Of a stretch of 64,000 nt of DNA, positions 1-10,290 are shown piece by piece. Source of the stretch: Schizochytrium sp. TIO01. Taxonomy: Eukaryota; Sar; Bigyra; Thraustochytrida; Thraustochytriidae. Made by a program: the position numbers and the translations under genes. The notes below the pieces were generated by a model that saw nothing but the letters and a program-made list of their open reading frames with translations, was not told where the DNA came from and made no database searches. Positions within the stretch are counted from its first letter, which is position 1. Each line of letters opens with the position of its first letter. The stretch covers positions 449,001 through 513,000 of the forward strand of contig SMSO01000033.1 in assembly GCA_004764695.1 (NCBI GenBank). Direction: 5' to 3'.

Positions 1-3000
1 TCTCCCGAAAAACGCCGCAACTCAAGACGTCGAAACGCTAGCACCGGTTCTGACGCGCGAAGTCTTCGGACCTCAAACCAAAACGAAGCTGAACGAATTG
101 AAGATGATTCAAAGCACATGTTGTATGGAGATTTGAGTAGATTGGTGCGGTGCATTCTTCCTGAGAGGGATGTTGCAGAAAATCCTGAGCATGAAGATGG
201 TACCATGGCTGTAGAAGATGTAGTCTTGAGTAAAATCGACCGCGAAGAGCTTTCGCGTCGTGCGAAACTTGCCCCCGTCCTTGAAGGCCCTGTTGTTGCA
301 CGTAAAATTCGCACACGAAGGACAGCTCAAATTACTCAAGAGAATAAAGACATCCAGGCGTGGGTTATCTCCCTCGGTGGGAAAGGCTTTCCTCCAGATA
401 TTCTTCTCCGTAAACTTTTTATGGAACTAAAAAGTTTCCATCCTGCATGCTTTGCGTCTAGTGAGGCTGACTCGCAGACACCCTTGAGAGCAATGCTAGT
501 GTCTCAGAGCCTTGATGCGCTTGCTGAGGCTGATATAGATTGGCTTGATGCATACCGTGAGTCTTCAGAGCAGGAAATTCATGCGTTGTTTTTAGCCGAA
601 ATACTTTTAGATTGGGCTGTTCACCCTGGCGTTTCAAATTCCGTCAAGGAACGGTGCAAACATTTTGCACAATTGTGCTATTATTCTGCGCGTCACTACA
701 TCCCCCAACATGTTTGCACAGAACCAAAGGAGCTCATAGTCATGACTGATCGAATGATTCGTCTTGAGTGGCTCGGGGGGCGCGCTTCTGCAATCATTTC
801 TGGCGATGTGGGAGCCGCAACAAGCTCCTTTGCACGTTGTGAGTCATTACTAAGCTCATCTGGGCAGAAATATGTGCACATTCCTCATATTCAATTTGAT
901 AACAATGTCTCTGCTGACAGCATTGTGACCAAGAGATCATTTCTTTCGTGGCGACGAATTATTTCTCAAGCAAAGCTTGAATTTCTACAGAAAGAATTGC
1001 GTCGCAACCAAGATCTTGCGCAAATTCGGTTTGACGAAATTTGTCAACATTTTCTGCTTGATCTGAAGTCCGAGGAATCAGGCCTACCACAATGGAACGA
1101 GTTTGTAGCTGAGGCACAACTGTCTGAGCGCGTTCAACTTCGCGCAAGACCCAAGATAAAATCATTAGCTGTAGACTCGCCCGAGCTTGCCGAGACGCCA
1201 ACCTTGCAAGTATTGCAAGAATGTTTGCCTCACGTCAATGAATCCTCACAAAGTTTGTTCTTCAATTTGATAGCTCGGCTGCTAGACCAGCTTGTTGTAC
1301 ATTCTCTTCCGGGGTCTGGGTCCAACTCGGAGAGTTCCAAAATCATGAGCGAGCGTAATTTGATCGAGGAGTGCCTTAAATTATTGCGAGAGAATCAAGG
1401 CCGATGGGTGCCTGAACATTGGCTTACAGAAGGTGAGGGCTGGTCACGTATTGTTGGCGCGTTCGTCAGCGACTTGCCTAATGTACCTGAAAATCCTACT
1501 CTCTGGAATGATATTAGCTTTGCTGTCAAGGATACTCCATCGTGCCTTGATCAGACGTCTAATGTCCTCCTTAACACATTGTGTAAGTGCGCTTTGGAAT
1601 TTGACCCGTTACTTCAAAGCCTTCTTGCTGATGAGTCAAAGGGAGACGCGCTGAAGTCCCCAGATGCTTCTTTGACCAGTGCTGGCAGGGTTGCATCATT
1701 GCTTGTCTCAGCGATGACAATTGCTCCTCATCAGGCAAGCTCGGCGTTATGGCTTCAACTTGCTTGGGACTGCCTTTCACTTCTCTTCCAACCTTCTTTG
1801 TTGCTGTCTCTTCGTGCCCATACGAAGGGCAAACGTGGAGCGAGTTGGGCTAGCAGCTTGACACTGTCATCTCTACGCGCGATGCTTGACATTTGCCTGG
1901 TGCACAAGACTCCGTACATGCACATCCGTGGTGTTGCCTTGACAAGTCTCATTGACCGAATTTACAATATAATTGGTCAAAGTGTAGAGGATCGCACAAT
2001 TGCTTCGCTAAAGAGCTCCGCTACCCGGCTCTTGGCGGATGAGTCAACCATAACGGCGTTGCAGACTCAGCCTGGGACTCTGTACAATGAGTTGGAGGAA
2101 TTCCGGCAAGCAACACTCTCAGAGATGCTTGCTACACTGTACGGTGTTTTGGAGTTTAGTGAGGAACCTCGTAAAGATGCTGATGGTATTAGGTCAGAGC
2201 ACCCTTCGTTCATTTTCGAAAAAGAAGCAATGGCAAAGCTACCTCGTGCACTTGTGGAGCCTGTTGAAGTCGAAAAATTCGGTCCAGCCACGAGCATGGA
2301 ATGGCCCGAACACCGAACTGGTCTGATGCGTTACATGCTCAATTATGCAGATAGTCGTGTCCTCGAGGTTGATCGAGACTTTATAAACTCGAGGAATACT
2401 GAGATCATGGTTCACTTCCTGCTCGTTCGAAGTTTGGTTGAGGCAGGTCCAAATGTTATGCCATTTCAAGAATCCGTGGACGCGTTTTTGGATATGCCTG
2501 TAGACAAATTTATGACGTCAGGAACTGGCAAATGTGCTCAATCCACTTGCCAATTCATTCTGGAAGATAAGGCGTATCTCGCGCCTCGCATGACTCCTAA
2601 ACCAGCAAACCTTATCACAAGCAAGGAACTATGTGAGCGTCTACCAGTCTCATTGTCGTATCTTATTGATGAGCAAGCTCAGAAACTGCCGCGTTTAAAC
2701 GCGATTGGAACCGACAAAGAGAAACTTCTCGTTGACTTTCGGAATGACTTGGAGTTATGCATGTCAGCTTGGCGAATCGATGTAGGCTTTAATCCATGGC
2801 GTTTTCTTTCATGGTACAACTATGGTGATTTTGGCACTCAAGTACAGCGGATCGAGATGTCTCACCCAACGATATGCCGTGCAATGTTGGATTTAATTGA
2901 CCTTACAGATGTAGAAAGCCTGCTTGCACCCCCTAAAGGAAAAACTGCTATGGCAGAAGCTACCGGTGAACACTCTTTGGAGTCAGAAACGCAGGAGTCT

Positions 3001-4659
3001 ATGGGGTCAGATGATAAACCAGCGGCCACAGAAAATGAGCCAATGCAACTCGAGGGCAATGACAAGGCCACAACAGAAGATAAGACAGAAACGGCGGAGG
3101 AAGAAAAAGCAGAAGAAGAAGTGGCAGAGCATTGTGAAGAGATAGATGAAGATAAACCATCTCCTCCAGCAGAACATATTGTAACCGCATGTAAGATACT
3201 CCAAAGTGCTTTGAATACGACACTCACTGCGCCGATCCAGGCAGTTGAAGCTGCAGTCGCCTTAGCAGAGAAGACAGAAACAGAGATTGGAAATAAAGGT
3301 AACGAAATCCGAGTTCACGACCGCGTAAAAGCTCTTTTCAGAGGCCTTGAGTGGCAAGAGGCTTATGTCACACGTATAAACGAAGGTGGGACCTACGACC
3401 TTTACTATTGCTCTGAAGGGTACGACGAGTTGGACTTTGCATTGCCACGAGACAAAATTCAGGTAATCCTTGACGAGGAACGTCCTCGGGTTCGCGAGCC
3501 AGAACACCCGAAGGAAAGTATCTTCAAGTGTCTTATGTTGCTTGGAAAATATGCGATAGCAAATCTTGGATTCGTTCGTCGCTTGAACGATATTTACTAT
3601 GCGCACTTCTGCAAGCTTGCTCTGCAAGCTTTCGAACGTGCGTTGGATTGTGAGAAGATTGAAGATAAGTATGAAGCTCTTTTCTTGCAGACGCGTGTTA
3701 TGGAAAAGAGTTCATATCCTTTTAACGACGTTATGAGAAGATATGAGGAGGTTTTGAAGATTGCACCCGAAAAAGGTGACGATATGGCGATTTGCAAGAC
3801 TGAAGTCCGCTATCGCATTGCTTCATCTCGCATGAAGGCATTGTTAAAAGAACCGGTTGAAGAGTTTACTTTACCTCAACTGAAAGAAAAGGGTCTCGCA
3901 TTCTTTGAGTATCTCAAGGAGCTTGAGTCTTGCTTCGGCGATAAATGTGAGCGAGAGAATCACCGAGCTGTGTACAGGTATGCGCGATCCATTTTAAAGG
4001 CTCCAGTTGAATTGATTGGTGAGAAGCGTGAAAGTTATTTTGTCAAAGCTCTCGACTACATGGACAGAACCCAGGTAAAGAAGGCAGATGGCCGGATCTG
4101 CGTTGTCCGCTATCCTGAATATACTATCAAATTTGATTACATTGCACGCCCCTGGTGGAAAATGGAGGTGACGCGTTTTAAGCACATTCGGCTGTATATT
4201 GCAATTTGTACTGAACTTGCGGACTACGATCGGCTTAAAAAGTTCTATGTCACAGTTCTTATGGAGTCGCTCAAATTGAAAGATGACCCCAACTGCGTCA
4301 CAATTTTGAGAGGAGCATGCGCTGCTCTTGAAGCTGCGAACCAAATTCTAGACCAAGGTTCAGTATCAGGACTTTCTGGGCAAGTCCTTAAGCGGGCCTA
4401 TGAGGTTTACCTCGAAACACAGGAGCTAGCAACAAAACTTAAAGCATTCCCAGAGCTCAAGCCTCGGGTAGCTCAATGTGCAGATGAGATAAGACACGTT
4501 TTTTATAGAACTACATCTTCTGATACAGTTCCTGCACTCGCTACTGTGATAAAGGATTGCCAAAATCGTTTTGCCTCGTCTCGCGCATGGTCTATCAAGC
4601 GGGGAAAAGCTCGCTCAGCGTCTGCTCCTGTGAAAGGCTCCGAAGCAAAGCAGGTATAA
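1..4659 (+). CDS. HIR complex subunit Hir3/CABIN1-like protein, 5' truncated by window edge
   Basis: The frame is open from base 1 (39 residues before the first in-window Met at 118), so the start lies outside the window; 1,552 residues are visible. The leading part is basic and Arg/Ser rich (RRNSRRRNAS), followed by a very long helical body resembling the TPR-like superhelix of Hir3/CABIN1, including a segment near 2,730-2,850 (DFRNDLELCMSAW, FNPWRFLSWYNYGDF) like the conserved block of that family. That family scaffolds the HIRA/HIR histone chaperone, which deposits H3-H4 outside replication. An acidic Glu/Lys low-complexity stretch (about 2,950-3,170) is followed by a Tudor/agenet-like segment at 3,301-3,470 (HDRVKALFRGLEWQEAYV, YDLYY). 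The C-terminus is basic. Family assignment rests on recalled pattern similarity only; another large helical-repeat nuclear protein is the alternative. Confidence 0.55.
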   Translation, partial: SPEKRRNSRRRNASTGSDARSLRTSNQNEAERIEDDSKHMLYGDLSRLVRCILPERDVAENPEHEDGTMAVEDVVLSKIDREELSRRAKLAPVLEGPVVARKIRTRRTAQITQENKDIQAWVISLGGKGFPPDILLRKLFMELKSFHPACFASSEADSQTPLRAMLVSQSLDALAEADIDWLDAYRESSEQEIHALFLAEILLDWAVHPGVSNSVKERCKHFAQLCYYSARHYIPQHVCTEPKELIVMTDRMIRLEWLGGRASAIISGDVGAATSSFARCESLLSSSGQKYVHIPHIQFDNNVSADSIVTKRSFLSWRRIISQAKLEFLQKELRRNQDLAQIRFDEICQHFLLDLKSEESGLPQWNEFVAEAQLSERVQLRARPKIKSLAVDSPELAETPTLQVLQECLPHVNESSQSLFFNLIARLLDQLVVHSLPGSGSNSESSKIMSERNLIEECLKLLRENQGRWVPEHWLTEGEGWSRIVGAFVSDLPNVPENPTLWNDISFAVKDTPSCLDQTSNVLLNTLCKCALEFDPLLQSLLADESKGDALKSPDASLTSAGRVASLLVSAMTIAPHQASSALWLQLAWDCLSLLFQPSLLLSLRAHTKGKRGASWASSLTLSSLRAMLDICLVHKTPYMHIRGVALTSLIDRIYNIIGQSVEDRTIASLKSSATRLLADESTITALQTQPGTLYNELEEFRQATLSEMLATLYGVLEFSEEPRKDADGIRSEHPSFIFEKEAMAKLPRALVEPVEVEKFGPATSMEWPEHRTGLMRYMLNYADSRVLEVDRDFINSRNTEIMVHFLLVRSLVEAGPNVMPFQESVDAFLDMPVDKFMTSGTGKCAQSTCQFILEDKAYLAPRMTPKPANLITSKELCERLPVSLSYLIDEQAQKLPRLNAIGTDKEKLLVDFRNDLELCMSAWRIDVGFNPWRFLSWYNYGDFGTQVQRIEMSHPTICRAMLDLIDLTDVESLLAPPKGKTAMAEATGEHSLESETQESMGSDDKPAATENEPMQLEGNDKATTEDKTETAEEEKAEEEVAEHCEEIDEDKPSPPAEHIVTACKILQSALNTTLTAPIQAVEAAVALAEKTETEIGNKGNEIRVHDRVKALFRGLEWQEAYVTRINEGGTYDLYYCSEGYDELDFALPRDKIQVILDEERPRVREPEHPKESIFKCLMLLGKYAIANLGFVRRLNDIYYAHFCKLALQAFERALDCEKIEDKYEALFLQTRVMEKSSYPFNDVMRRYEEVLKIAPEKGDDMAICKTEVRYRIASSRMKALLKEPVEEFTLPQLKEKGLAFFEYLKELESCFGDKCERENHRAVYRYARSILKAPVELIGEKRESYFVKALDYMDRTQVKKADGRICVVRYPEYTIKFDYIARPWWKMEVTRFKHIRLYIAICTELADYDRLKKFYVTVLMESLKLKDDPNCVTILRGACAALEAANQILDQGSVSGLSGQVLKRAYEVYLETQELATKLKAFPELKPRVAQCADEIRHVFYRTTSSDTVPALATVIKDCQNRFASSRAWSIKRGKARSASAPVKGSEAKQV

Positions 4660-4956
4660 AAGCTTATCTTTTTCTCTCCCTCACAAGTTGATCAAGCATA
4701 CATAGTATCATGAAAACTTTAAAGTTTAACGCCAACTTCTTGGAGTGTTGTATGCACGAACTCGTGCTGTTTTTCCTAGCCCAGTTTTTTCCTTTTCATT
4801 CTAGTTTTTGAAAGAAAAAGTAACAAAATAAAGAATCGTAGAGAAATTCAAACTAAAAAGCTATCAATGATACTGTCTGTTGATATCCAGTTTTTGAAAA
4901 CTCAAGATAAAAGGTGCAGCTATAACTTTATTCAAAAAGAAAGAATAATTGAGGTA

Positions 4957-6360
4957 TCAAAGTATTTTTGACGGTGATTCCAGAGTCGGTTGATCTAATA
5001 GGGTTCCTAAAGATTTTTCATTAAGATCGTCAATCTTAGGAGTCAGCCATTTTGCGCACTTTGGTATTAGCTTCCGAGGAAGCAAGTCTAAGGGTGTCTG
5101 CCCAACATTATTTGTTATTTCAATATCCATCCCGAGCTCAACAAGACCTTTAATTAGGCGTCGATGACCATACATTGCAGCATAGTGCAAGGCTGTCATT
5201 CCATATTTATTGCGATCTTGAATGTTTGCCTTACCAATGTCACACAACCATTGCAAACGCTCCAAATCACCAACTTTAGCTGCTGTAAAAAATGGAACGT
5301 CACTTGCAAGCATAGCCCGAGCTCTCCGAAATCGACTGTGGTGCTTGTGGGTACGCTCTGCAAGGGGACTTAAGTATAAGATTTCTCTAGGAAGAAGGTT
5401 GTTAATATTCATCACTGATTGATCTACATTCATCAAGATGAGATATTCAAGCACCTCAATTTGTGATGTAGCAGCAGCAGCATGAAGTGCATTGTCACCA
5501 TTATCACATAGGGAATCGACCTCAACATTTCCTAGACTGTGATGATTACGAAATAGAGCTTTCATTTCAGAAAGCAGACCTTGACGAGCACATGTTACAA
5601 ATTTCTTTTGTTCACGTGTATCGAGCATATATCCCTCTTTACGAACCTCAAGTATTTGTGGTGGTGAGGATTCCTCTTTCTTGCATTTGTCAGTACTTTC
5701 AGGTTCCTGTGTTGGGAATATACCGGAGAATTCGGTGTTGATTTTGACAGCACCCTTCGTTTTGAGAGATTTAGTGACTATGCATGGAGTCTTTGAGGAT
5801 GCTTGTGGCTCATCTTTTTGAAGAGCCAGACAAAAGAAATGCTGTTTAAGATCAGATTCTATCTTTTCTATGTCAAGGTTGTGCACCGTGCGAGGTCGCT
5901 TCAAATGTCGAAGATTCAGAGCCAACTTTGGACTGCAAAGCTTACTGGCTGTGTTATCAGAAACTCGAATGCTTGAAGCACTTTGTTTTACACGAGCTCG
6001 TTCGCGGTTAAGCTCTCGTTGCAATCGAGGTAATGCACTGAAAGGTCCTTCTTTTAATTGAAGTAATGCTTCGCCAGGTTTCCCAAGATTGTCAAGAGCC
6101 TCAAAAGGACGAAAGGGTGGCGCTTCTGCCTCTGCGCGACTGTCAAAGCCAAACTGAAGCCTCAATTCACGTTTGTAGCAACGTATGGCATCATTTGCAC
6201 GTTTCCTTTGTGTTGCCCAGCTCCGTCTTTCCTCCTCAAGTTTTCTATGCCGTGCCTTTTGTGCTGCACTAAGCTCAACTTTCCTTGGTGGCTGCCACGA
6301 CTCACTATGCAAAGGACGCTGAGTATACTTTGAGACATATTCATAGCGCATCTTCAGCAA
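4957..6360 (-). CDS. Ankyrin-repeat protein with basic coiled N-terminus
   Basis: This 467-residue protein has a highly charged helical N-terminal third (KARHRKLEEERRSWATQRKR and similar, roughly residues 30-130) and a disordered middle. The C-terminal half holds ankyrin repeats. Two are clear: GDNALHAAAATSQIEVLEYL (around residue 290) and GMTALHYAAMYGHRRLIKGL (around residue 390), followed by a degenerate GQTPLDLLPRKL unit. Ankyrin stacks bind other proteins; no catalytic domain is visible, so the partner is unknown. The gene is convergent with the HIR3-like gene (297 bp between stops) and divergent from the coiled-coil gene at 6796, with a 435 bp shared upstream region. The start MLKMRYEYVSKY is the first Met; a second Met lies three residues later and cannot be excluded. 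Confidence 0.8.
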   Translation of the reverse strand: MLKMRYEYVSKYTQRPLHSESWQPPRKVELSAAQKARHRKLEEERRSWATQRKRANDAIRCYKRELRLQFGFDSRAEAEAPPFRPFEALDNLGKPGEALLQLKEGPFSALPRLQRELNRERARVKQSASSIRVSDNTASKLCSPKLALNLRHLKRPRTVHNLDIEKIESDLKQHFFCLALQKDEPQASSKTPCIVTKSLKTKGAVKINTEFSGIFPTQEPESTDKCKKEESSPPQILEVRKEGYMLDTREQKKFVTCARQGLLSEMKALFRNHHSLGNVEVDSLCDNGDNALHAAAATSQIEVLEYLILMNVDQSVMNINNLLPREILYLSPLAERTHKHHSRFRRARAMLASDVPFFTAAKVGDLERLQWLCDIGKANIQDRNKYGMTALHYAAMYGHRRLIKGLVELGMDIEITNNVGQTPLDLLPRKLIPKCAKWLTPKIDDLNEKSLGTLLDQPTLESPSKIL

Positions 6361-6795
6361 ATACCTTTCTTGACTTCGTTTCTAAAAGCTTCTTTTCATC
6401 AAACGTTTTGTGCCTCAGAAGCGTTCTATACAACTCCTCCCTCATGCCGCAGCTATGCGGCAGTATTTGTCAAGAGCGCCTCTGCTCCTGTTCCTGCATA
6501 TGTTGAATCATTGAGAAAGTTATTAATATTCTAGCAAAATGATATCTACGTGGAGTTCCAGGTTCCATACTTAGTAGTATCAGTACACACCTTGGATAGG
6601 AACTCTGTGAAACTGTAATCTCTGAGTCCTCCTTGTAAACATAGCATAGTTATCTACGAGAATGAGTTTGCTCAGTTAGGAGGAGTGAGGCTTTATACAG
6701 GTAGTGGAGCTAGTGCCTGAAATAGATAAGCAACGAGCAATTGGGCTGGCTGGACATATGTAAAGAAAGACAAACAAACATCTGACGGTGGCAAG
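6361..6795. other. Intergenic divergent promoter region
   Basis: These 435 bases separate the divergently transcribed ankyrin and coiled-coil genes and should hold both promoters. I see no credible coding frame, tRNA-like structure or clear TATA element. Confidence 0.6.
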
Positions 6796-7413
6796 ATGCA
6801 TGAAACGATTGTCTCTGTTGGGGAGGCATTTTTGCAGAGAGAGGCGACTACATTACGTCGTGCTCAAGACCGTTTGCAAGTTCATTTGTATAGAGAGCAC
6901 AACCGTGCAGAAAAGGCAGAGAAGGATCTATGCAAGGCACAGGTTCATGCAGAAGCATTTCTGGCGAAGGAGCGTGAGGCATACAAGACAAGGGAAGCAG
7001 CCATGCTAGAAGAAATTCAAGACTTGCAAGCCTTAGTAAACAAACTAAAGGTTGATAAAGCGGGTGCACGTAGAGAGCTACAACTTCGCGCATCTATGCC
7101 TTTTGAGGAGCTAAAGCAAAGTGTTTTGGCTCTGCACGAACGTGCCCGGAGGCCACTAGCATCTGTGGAGAAGATCCTTGAAGAATCTGCTGCACGTGCC
7201 AAACATGCCGAGCTTCAAGCCGCAACGGTGCGCGAAAGGTGCGCGATTCTTGAGCAAGAAGCTTATTTTGAGCGCGAGGCTCGATTTCAGGTAGAGGGCG
7301 CACTTGAAGCAAAACAGCAAATTGTTGATCAACTAAGACATGAAAATTCTGTGCTGACGCTTAGAGTGGCAGAGTTAGAGAACGCTGTTCGCCGAGAAGG
7401 AGTTTTGTTTTAA
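6796..7413 (+). CDS. Coiled-coil protein of unknown function
   Basis: This 205-residue protein is almost wholly alpha-helical and rich in Glu, Arg, Ala, Leu and Gln, with heptad spacing from about residue 15 to 200 (for example ALEAKQQIVDQLRHENSVL). There is one break near residues 105-115 (ASMPFEELKQ). There is no globular domain, membrane segment or signal peptide. Such short coiled coils commonly belong to centrosomal, basal-body or tethering proteins, but I cannot assign a family. The start MHETIVSVGEAF is the first in-frame Met after the intergenic region. The stop is 114 bp from the convergent PqiA-like gene. Confidence 0.7.
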   Translation: MHETIVSVGEAFLQREATTLRRAQDRLQVHLYREHNRAEKAEKDLCKAQVHAEAFLAKEREAYKTREAAMLEEIQDLQALVNKLKVDKAGARRELQLRASMPFEELKQSVLALHERARRPLASVEKILEESAARAKHAELQAATVRERCAILEQEAYFEREARFQVEGALEAKQQIVDQLRHENSVLTLRVAELENAVRREGVLF

Positions 7414-7527
7414 AGGTGGCTTTGCAGGTAAGTAAACTAATCAGGCCGTTATCTGAGATGAGAAATTGGCCAATGGGTTCATCATGCAAAAAGATCCCTA
7501 TTTTTTATGTAACAGAATAAGATGTTT

Positions 7528-9465
7528 TTAATTAGAACTCTTTGGGAGACATTTGCCTATCAGTTTAAACATGGTTGCCCCACACATATTTTGTTCAACT
7601 GGATGAAACTGCTCAGCCATAAAATATGTGAATATTAACTCCAGCAGCCAGCCTACACAGACTACTGCTATGCCGATGAATAGACCAGATTTCATTTGGG
7701 CCTCTGCTTCAATGCAAGGGTCAACGCAGCCAATAAATTTGGCCGTGAGCTCTGACATCGCAGAGTTTACAAAACGATCCCACTCTGTAAGAGTAACTAC
7801 CAAAGCTAGCATAAATACATCAAAAGCAGCAAATCCCTTTAGTAGAGCCGCCATTTCGCATAGACGTTTCGTTCCGCTGGAACTACACGTAGAGAGCGGG
7901 CCAGACCACGGAAGATTGAGCGCAAGAGGGTAAATGATTGAGGTGATAATATAAACTATCGTCATGCACAGGACAGAGACAACGACCAGGTACGCAACGC
8001 CAGCAAGGCTTCCGGCCGTGGCGCGGTGGTCTTTAGTGAGTAATGTTGGTGCTATCTCTGACAAACGATACGATTCATAAGTACCTGGATTGTTGGCAAA
8101 GAATGTGCCAAATGCGTTACCATCCAAGGTGAAGTCAACTCCTGGTAGGCTTAATGTGCATATGAAAAGAGCGATGTGGACAGTGCTAAGCAGAATATGT
8201 AAGAATTGAACAACTTTACTCAGTTGAGCATGTTGACTAGATCGCATAACTTCCTGAACTACGCTTGTGTGCTCATCTGAGAAGAGGGGTTCCATGGTAG
8301 GTTTCTGAAGCTGCTGCTCTGTCACTCGCAGGTGTCTCAAATGCATCCATTCACCTTGTACGAGGTCCCAAAGGGCAGCTGTGCAAAATGCATAGATACC
8401 AGCACGGGATTCTGCGACAAGGTAAACCCGGGGAACAAGAACACCATCTAGATCAATTCGTAAACCAGCAAGAATGATGATGACAACAAAAACATCGATC
8501 AGCGACCATTTTGCGAAGCGCGTGAGGTTTTTAAGAAGTACAGCTCTGTGAAAATCTCTCATGGGCACGAACCAGGCAACAAACATGATGCAGTTCTTTA
8601 AATAAGGCCAGATCCCCGATAAAATTGTGAGTATAACTGCAACACCATAGGCACCAGAGTTCCAGCTGTCACGCACGGTCTGAACGAACGAGACATTGTA
8701 GACAACATAGAGTTCTTCTGGAGGATCAGATACAAGACGCCGGCTTGCAGTCAAATCATCAGGGGGGTCCGGCATAGTGAACCCTGTGCACTCTTCAAAA
8801 GAGGGGTTGCAATTTGTCACGGTGCATTCTATACACTCGATCTGCGCGGCTTGCCCACCCAAACCAAGTGCTGCGAGAAAACAGTCATCATAACAACCAC
8901 CCTCGCTGGAATCTGCCCCAGCGCATGCAAGGTAGTCCCCGTAGCAGAGAATGCATTGGTTACCACCTTGATAGCCAATCTCTGCACTTCGAAGGCAAGT
9001 TTCCAGTGCCTCCGTTTCATCATCTGTAGCTAAGAAATAGTCACTAGCGCAGGCAATCATATCGTCATAAACTGTCGTGCTGCCTTCGGCGAGCCACCAT
9101 GCGCTAAACTCGGTATCATTAGTTGAACATGCAGAAACTCCACTGAATAGTGTTTCTTCGTAGATATTGATGTTGGAAAGCACAACAAGTGAAGTCCCAA
9201 GATGACTATATATTGTTAAACCAACGTTTCCAAGAAGAAAACAAAGGGAGACAGCCCCGTGCCACCGCGGGTATTGTGAGTGGAGAGAGCGCTTTGCAGG
9301 AAAGCCTTTGCCGTTTACTTGCTCGGAATTATTGCTTATTGTACCTAGGACTTTGTTCATATCCGAGGTTTTAAGTCGTTGTGTTGTGCTGCTGTCTTGC
9401 ACTTCGGTTGGAGTGATCTTGACAGCGCCTTCTTCTTGCTCTGCGAGAGCCATTTCCTGCCCCAA
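7528..9465 (-). CDS. PqiA-like multipass membrane protein with Cys-rich lumenal/extracellular domain
   Basis: This 645-residue protein starts with a hydrophilic cytosolic segment, then a membrane segment (SLCFLLGNVGLTIYSHLG, about residue 75). A Cys-rich soluble loop of about 150 residues (QCILCYGDYLACAG, IECIECTVTNCNPSFEECTG) follows. Two tandem membrane modules with the paraquat-inducible protein A pattern come next: module 1 has WPYLKNCIMFVAWFVP, FAKWSLIDVFVVIIILAGL and AGIYAFCTAALWDL; module 2 has LLKGFAAFDVFMLALVVTL. Bacterial PqiA has the same two-module layout and partners MCE lipid-transport proteins in the envelope. The eukaryotic role is unknown, although lipid or metal handling in an internal membrane is possible. 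The Cys-rich insertion is not part of bacterial PqiA. The two-Met start (MGQEMALAEQEEG) is the first available. Confidence 0.65.
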   Translation of the reverse strand: MGQEMALAEQEEGAVKITPTEVQDSSTTQRLKTSDMNKVLGTISNNSEQVNGKGFPAKRSLHSQYPRWHGAVSLCFLLGNVGLTIYSHLGTSLVVLSNINIYEETLFSGVSACSTNDTEFSAWWLAEGSTTVYDDMIACASDYFLATDDETEALETCLRSAEIGYQGGNQCILCYGDYLACAGADSSEGGCYDDCFLAALGLGGQAAQIECIECTVTNCNPSFEECTGFTMPDPPDDLTASRRLVSDPPEELYVVYNVSFVQTVRDSWNSGAYGVAVILTILSGIWPYLKNCIMFVAWFVPMRDFHRAVLLKNLTRFAKWSLIDVFVVIIILAGLRIDLDGVLVPRVYLVAESRAGIYAFCTAALWDLVQGEWMHLRHLRVTEQQLQKPTMEPLFSDEHTSVVQEVMRSSQHAQLSKVVQFLHILLSTVHIALFICTLSLPGVDFTLDGNAFGTFFANNPGTYESYRLSEIAPTLLTKDHRATAGSLAGVAYLVVVSVLCMTIVYIITSIIYPLALNLPWSGPLSTCSSSGTKRLCEMAALLKGFAAFDVFMLALVVTLTEWDRFVNSAMSELTAKFIGCVDPCIEAEAQMKSGLFIGIAVVCVGWLLELIFTYFMAEQFHPVEQNMCGATMFKLIGKCLPKSSN

Positions 9466-10290
9466 TTTCTAAATATAGTAGCTTGAAGCAACTGTCAACG
9501 TGCTTGTGATCTTCTGAAGCGCTCGACGAAGAGGTACTTCTACAGAGGCACGCGCTTGGGTCAAGACGCAATGTCAAACTTCTCTCGTTTCAACTTAATC
9601 CCTACCAACTACTTTAGGCTTGAGTTATTCAGTGAACAATGCCTGTACCCAGAGCGTTGGGCCGCCAAGCCATAAGCTCGCTTTCGGGTACTGGTCGAAA
9701 AGGGTTTGGTGGTTCAAGTTGTGCTCTTCTTGGTCCTTTTACGTTCATATAATTCTAATTCAGCGTATCGTATGGAAAAAATAAAAATAAAAAATCTACC
9801 CCCCGTGGATAAAATAAAAGATGAATCCTTCCTCCAGGCAAAAACAAACTCTACTTCTCGACATTTTTTCGCTCCTGCGATCAGCTACAGCTCCCTTGTG
9901 CACGGTCCTGAGGAGAGCTGGTACACCAGTCCAGCCAAGCCTCCCCTTTTTCAACAACACCCAATTTCGATGTACCACGCGATTTTCATATCGGGTCAGT
10001 AGCTTTCACTCCTCCTCTTCTTTTCATAGTAGGTCTGTCTTACGTCCCGATCTACCAACTTGGAACTTGTCCATCCATGTGCAAAAGTAAAAGTGATCAA
10101 AGCCTGAAAGAACAGCATCATTTTCGACACCTGAGGAGTTAACTAAGCAATTAGCAGGCAGGTGCCAACCTAAAATGCACACACGGAGGATCTTGCTTAC
10201 ATTGGGCCAGTCAGCACTCAAAGTTGGCTGGAAACTAAGCTAGGTAGGTACCTCATAAGGCAACTTATGACGCTTGGAGTTGAAGCTGTA
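9466..10290. other. Intergenic region upstream of the PqiA-like gene
   Basis: About 825 bases with several short open frames on both strands but no recognisable protein. The sequence contains a GGTAGGTACC-type motif near 10243. It probably includes the promoter of the leftward PqiA-like gene and ends at the repeat that begins near 10291. Confidence 0.5.
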
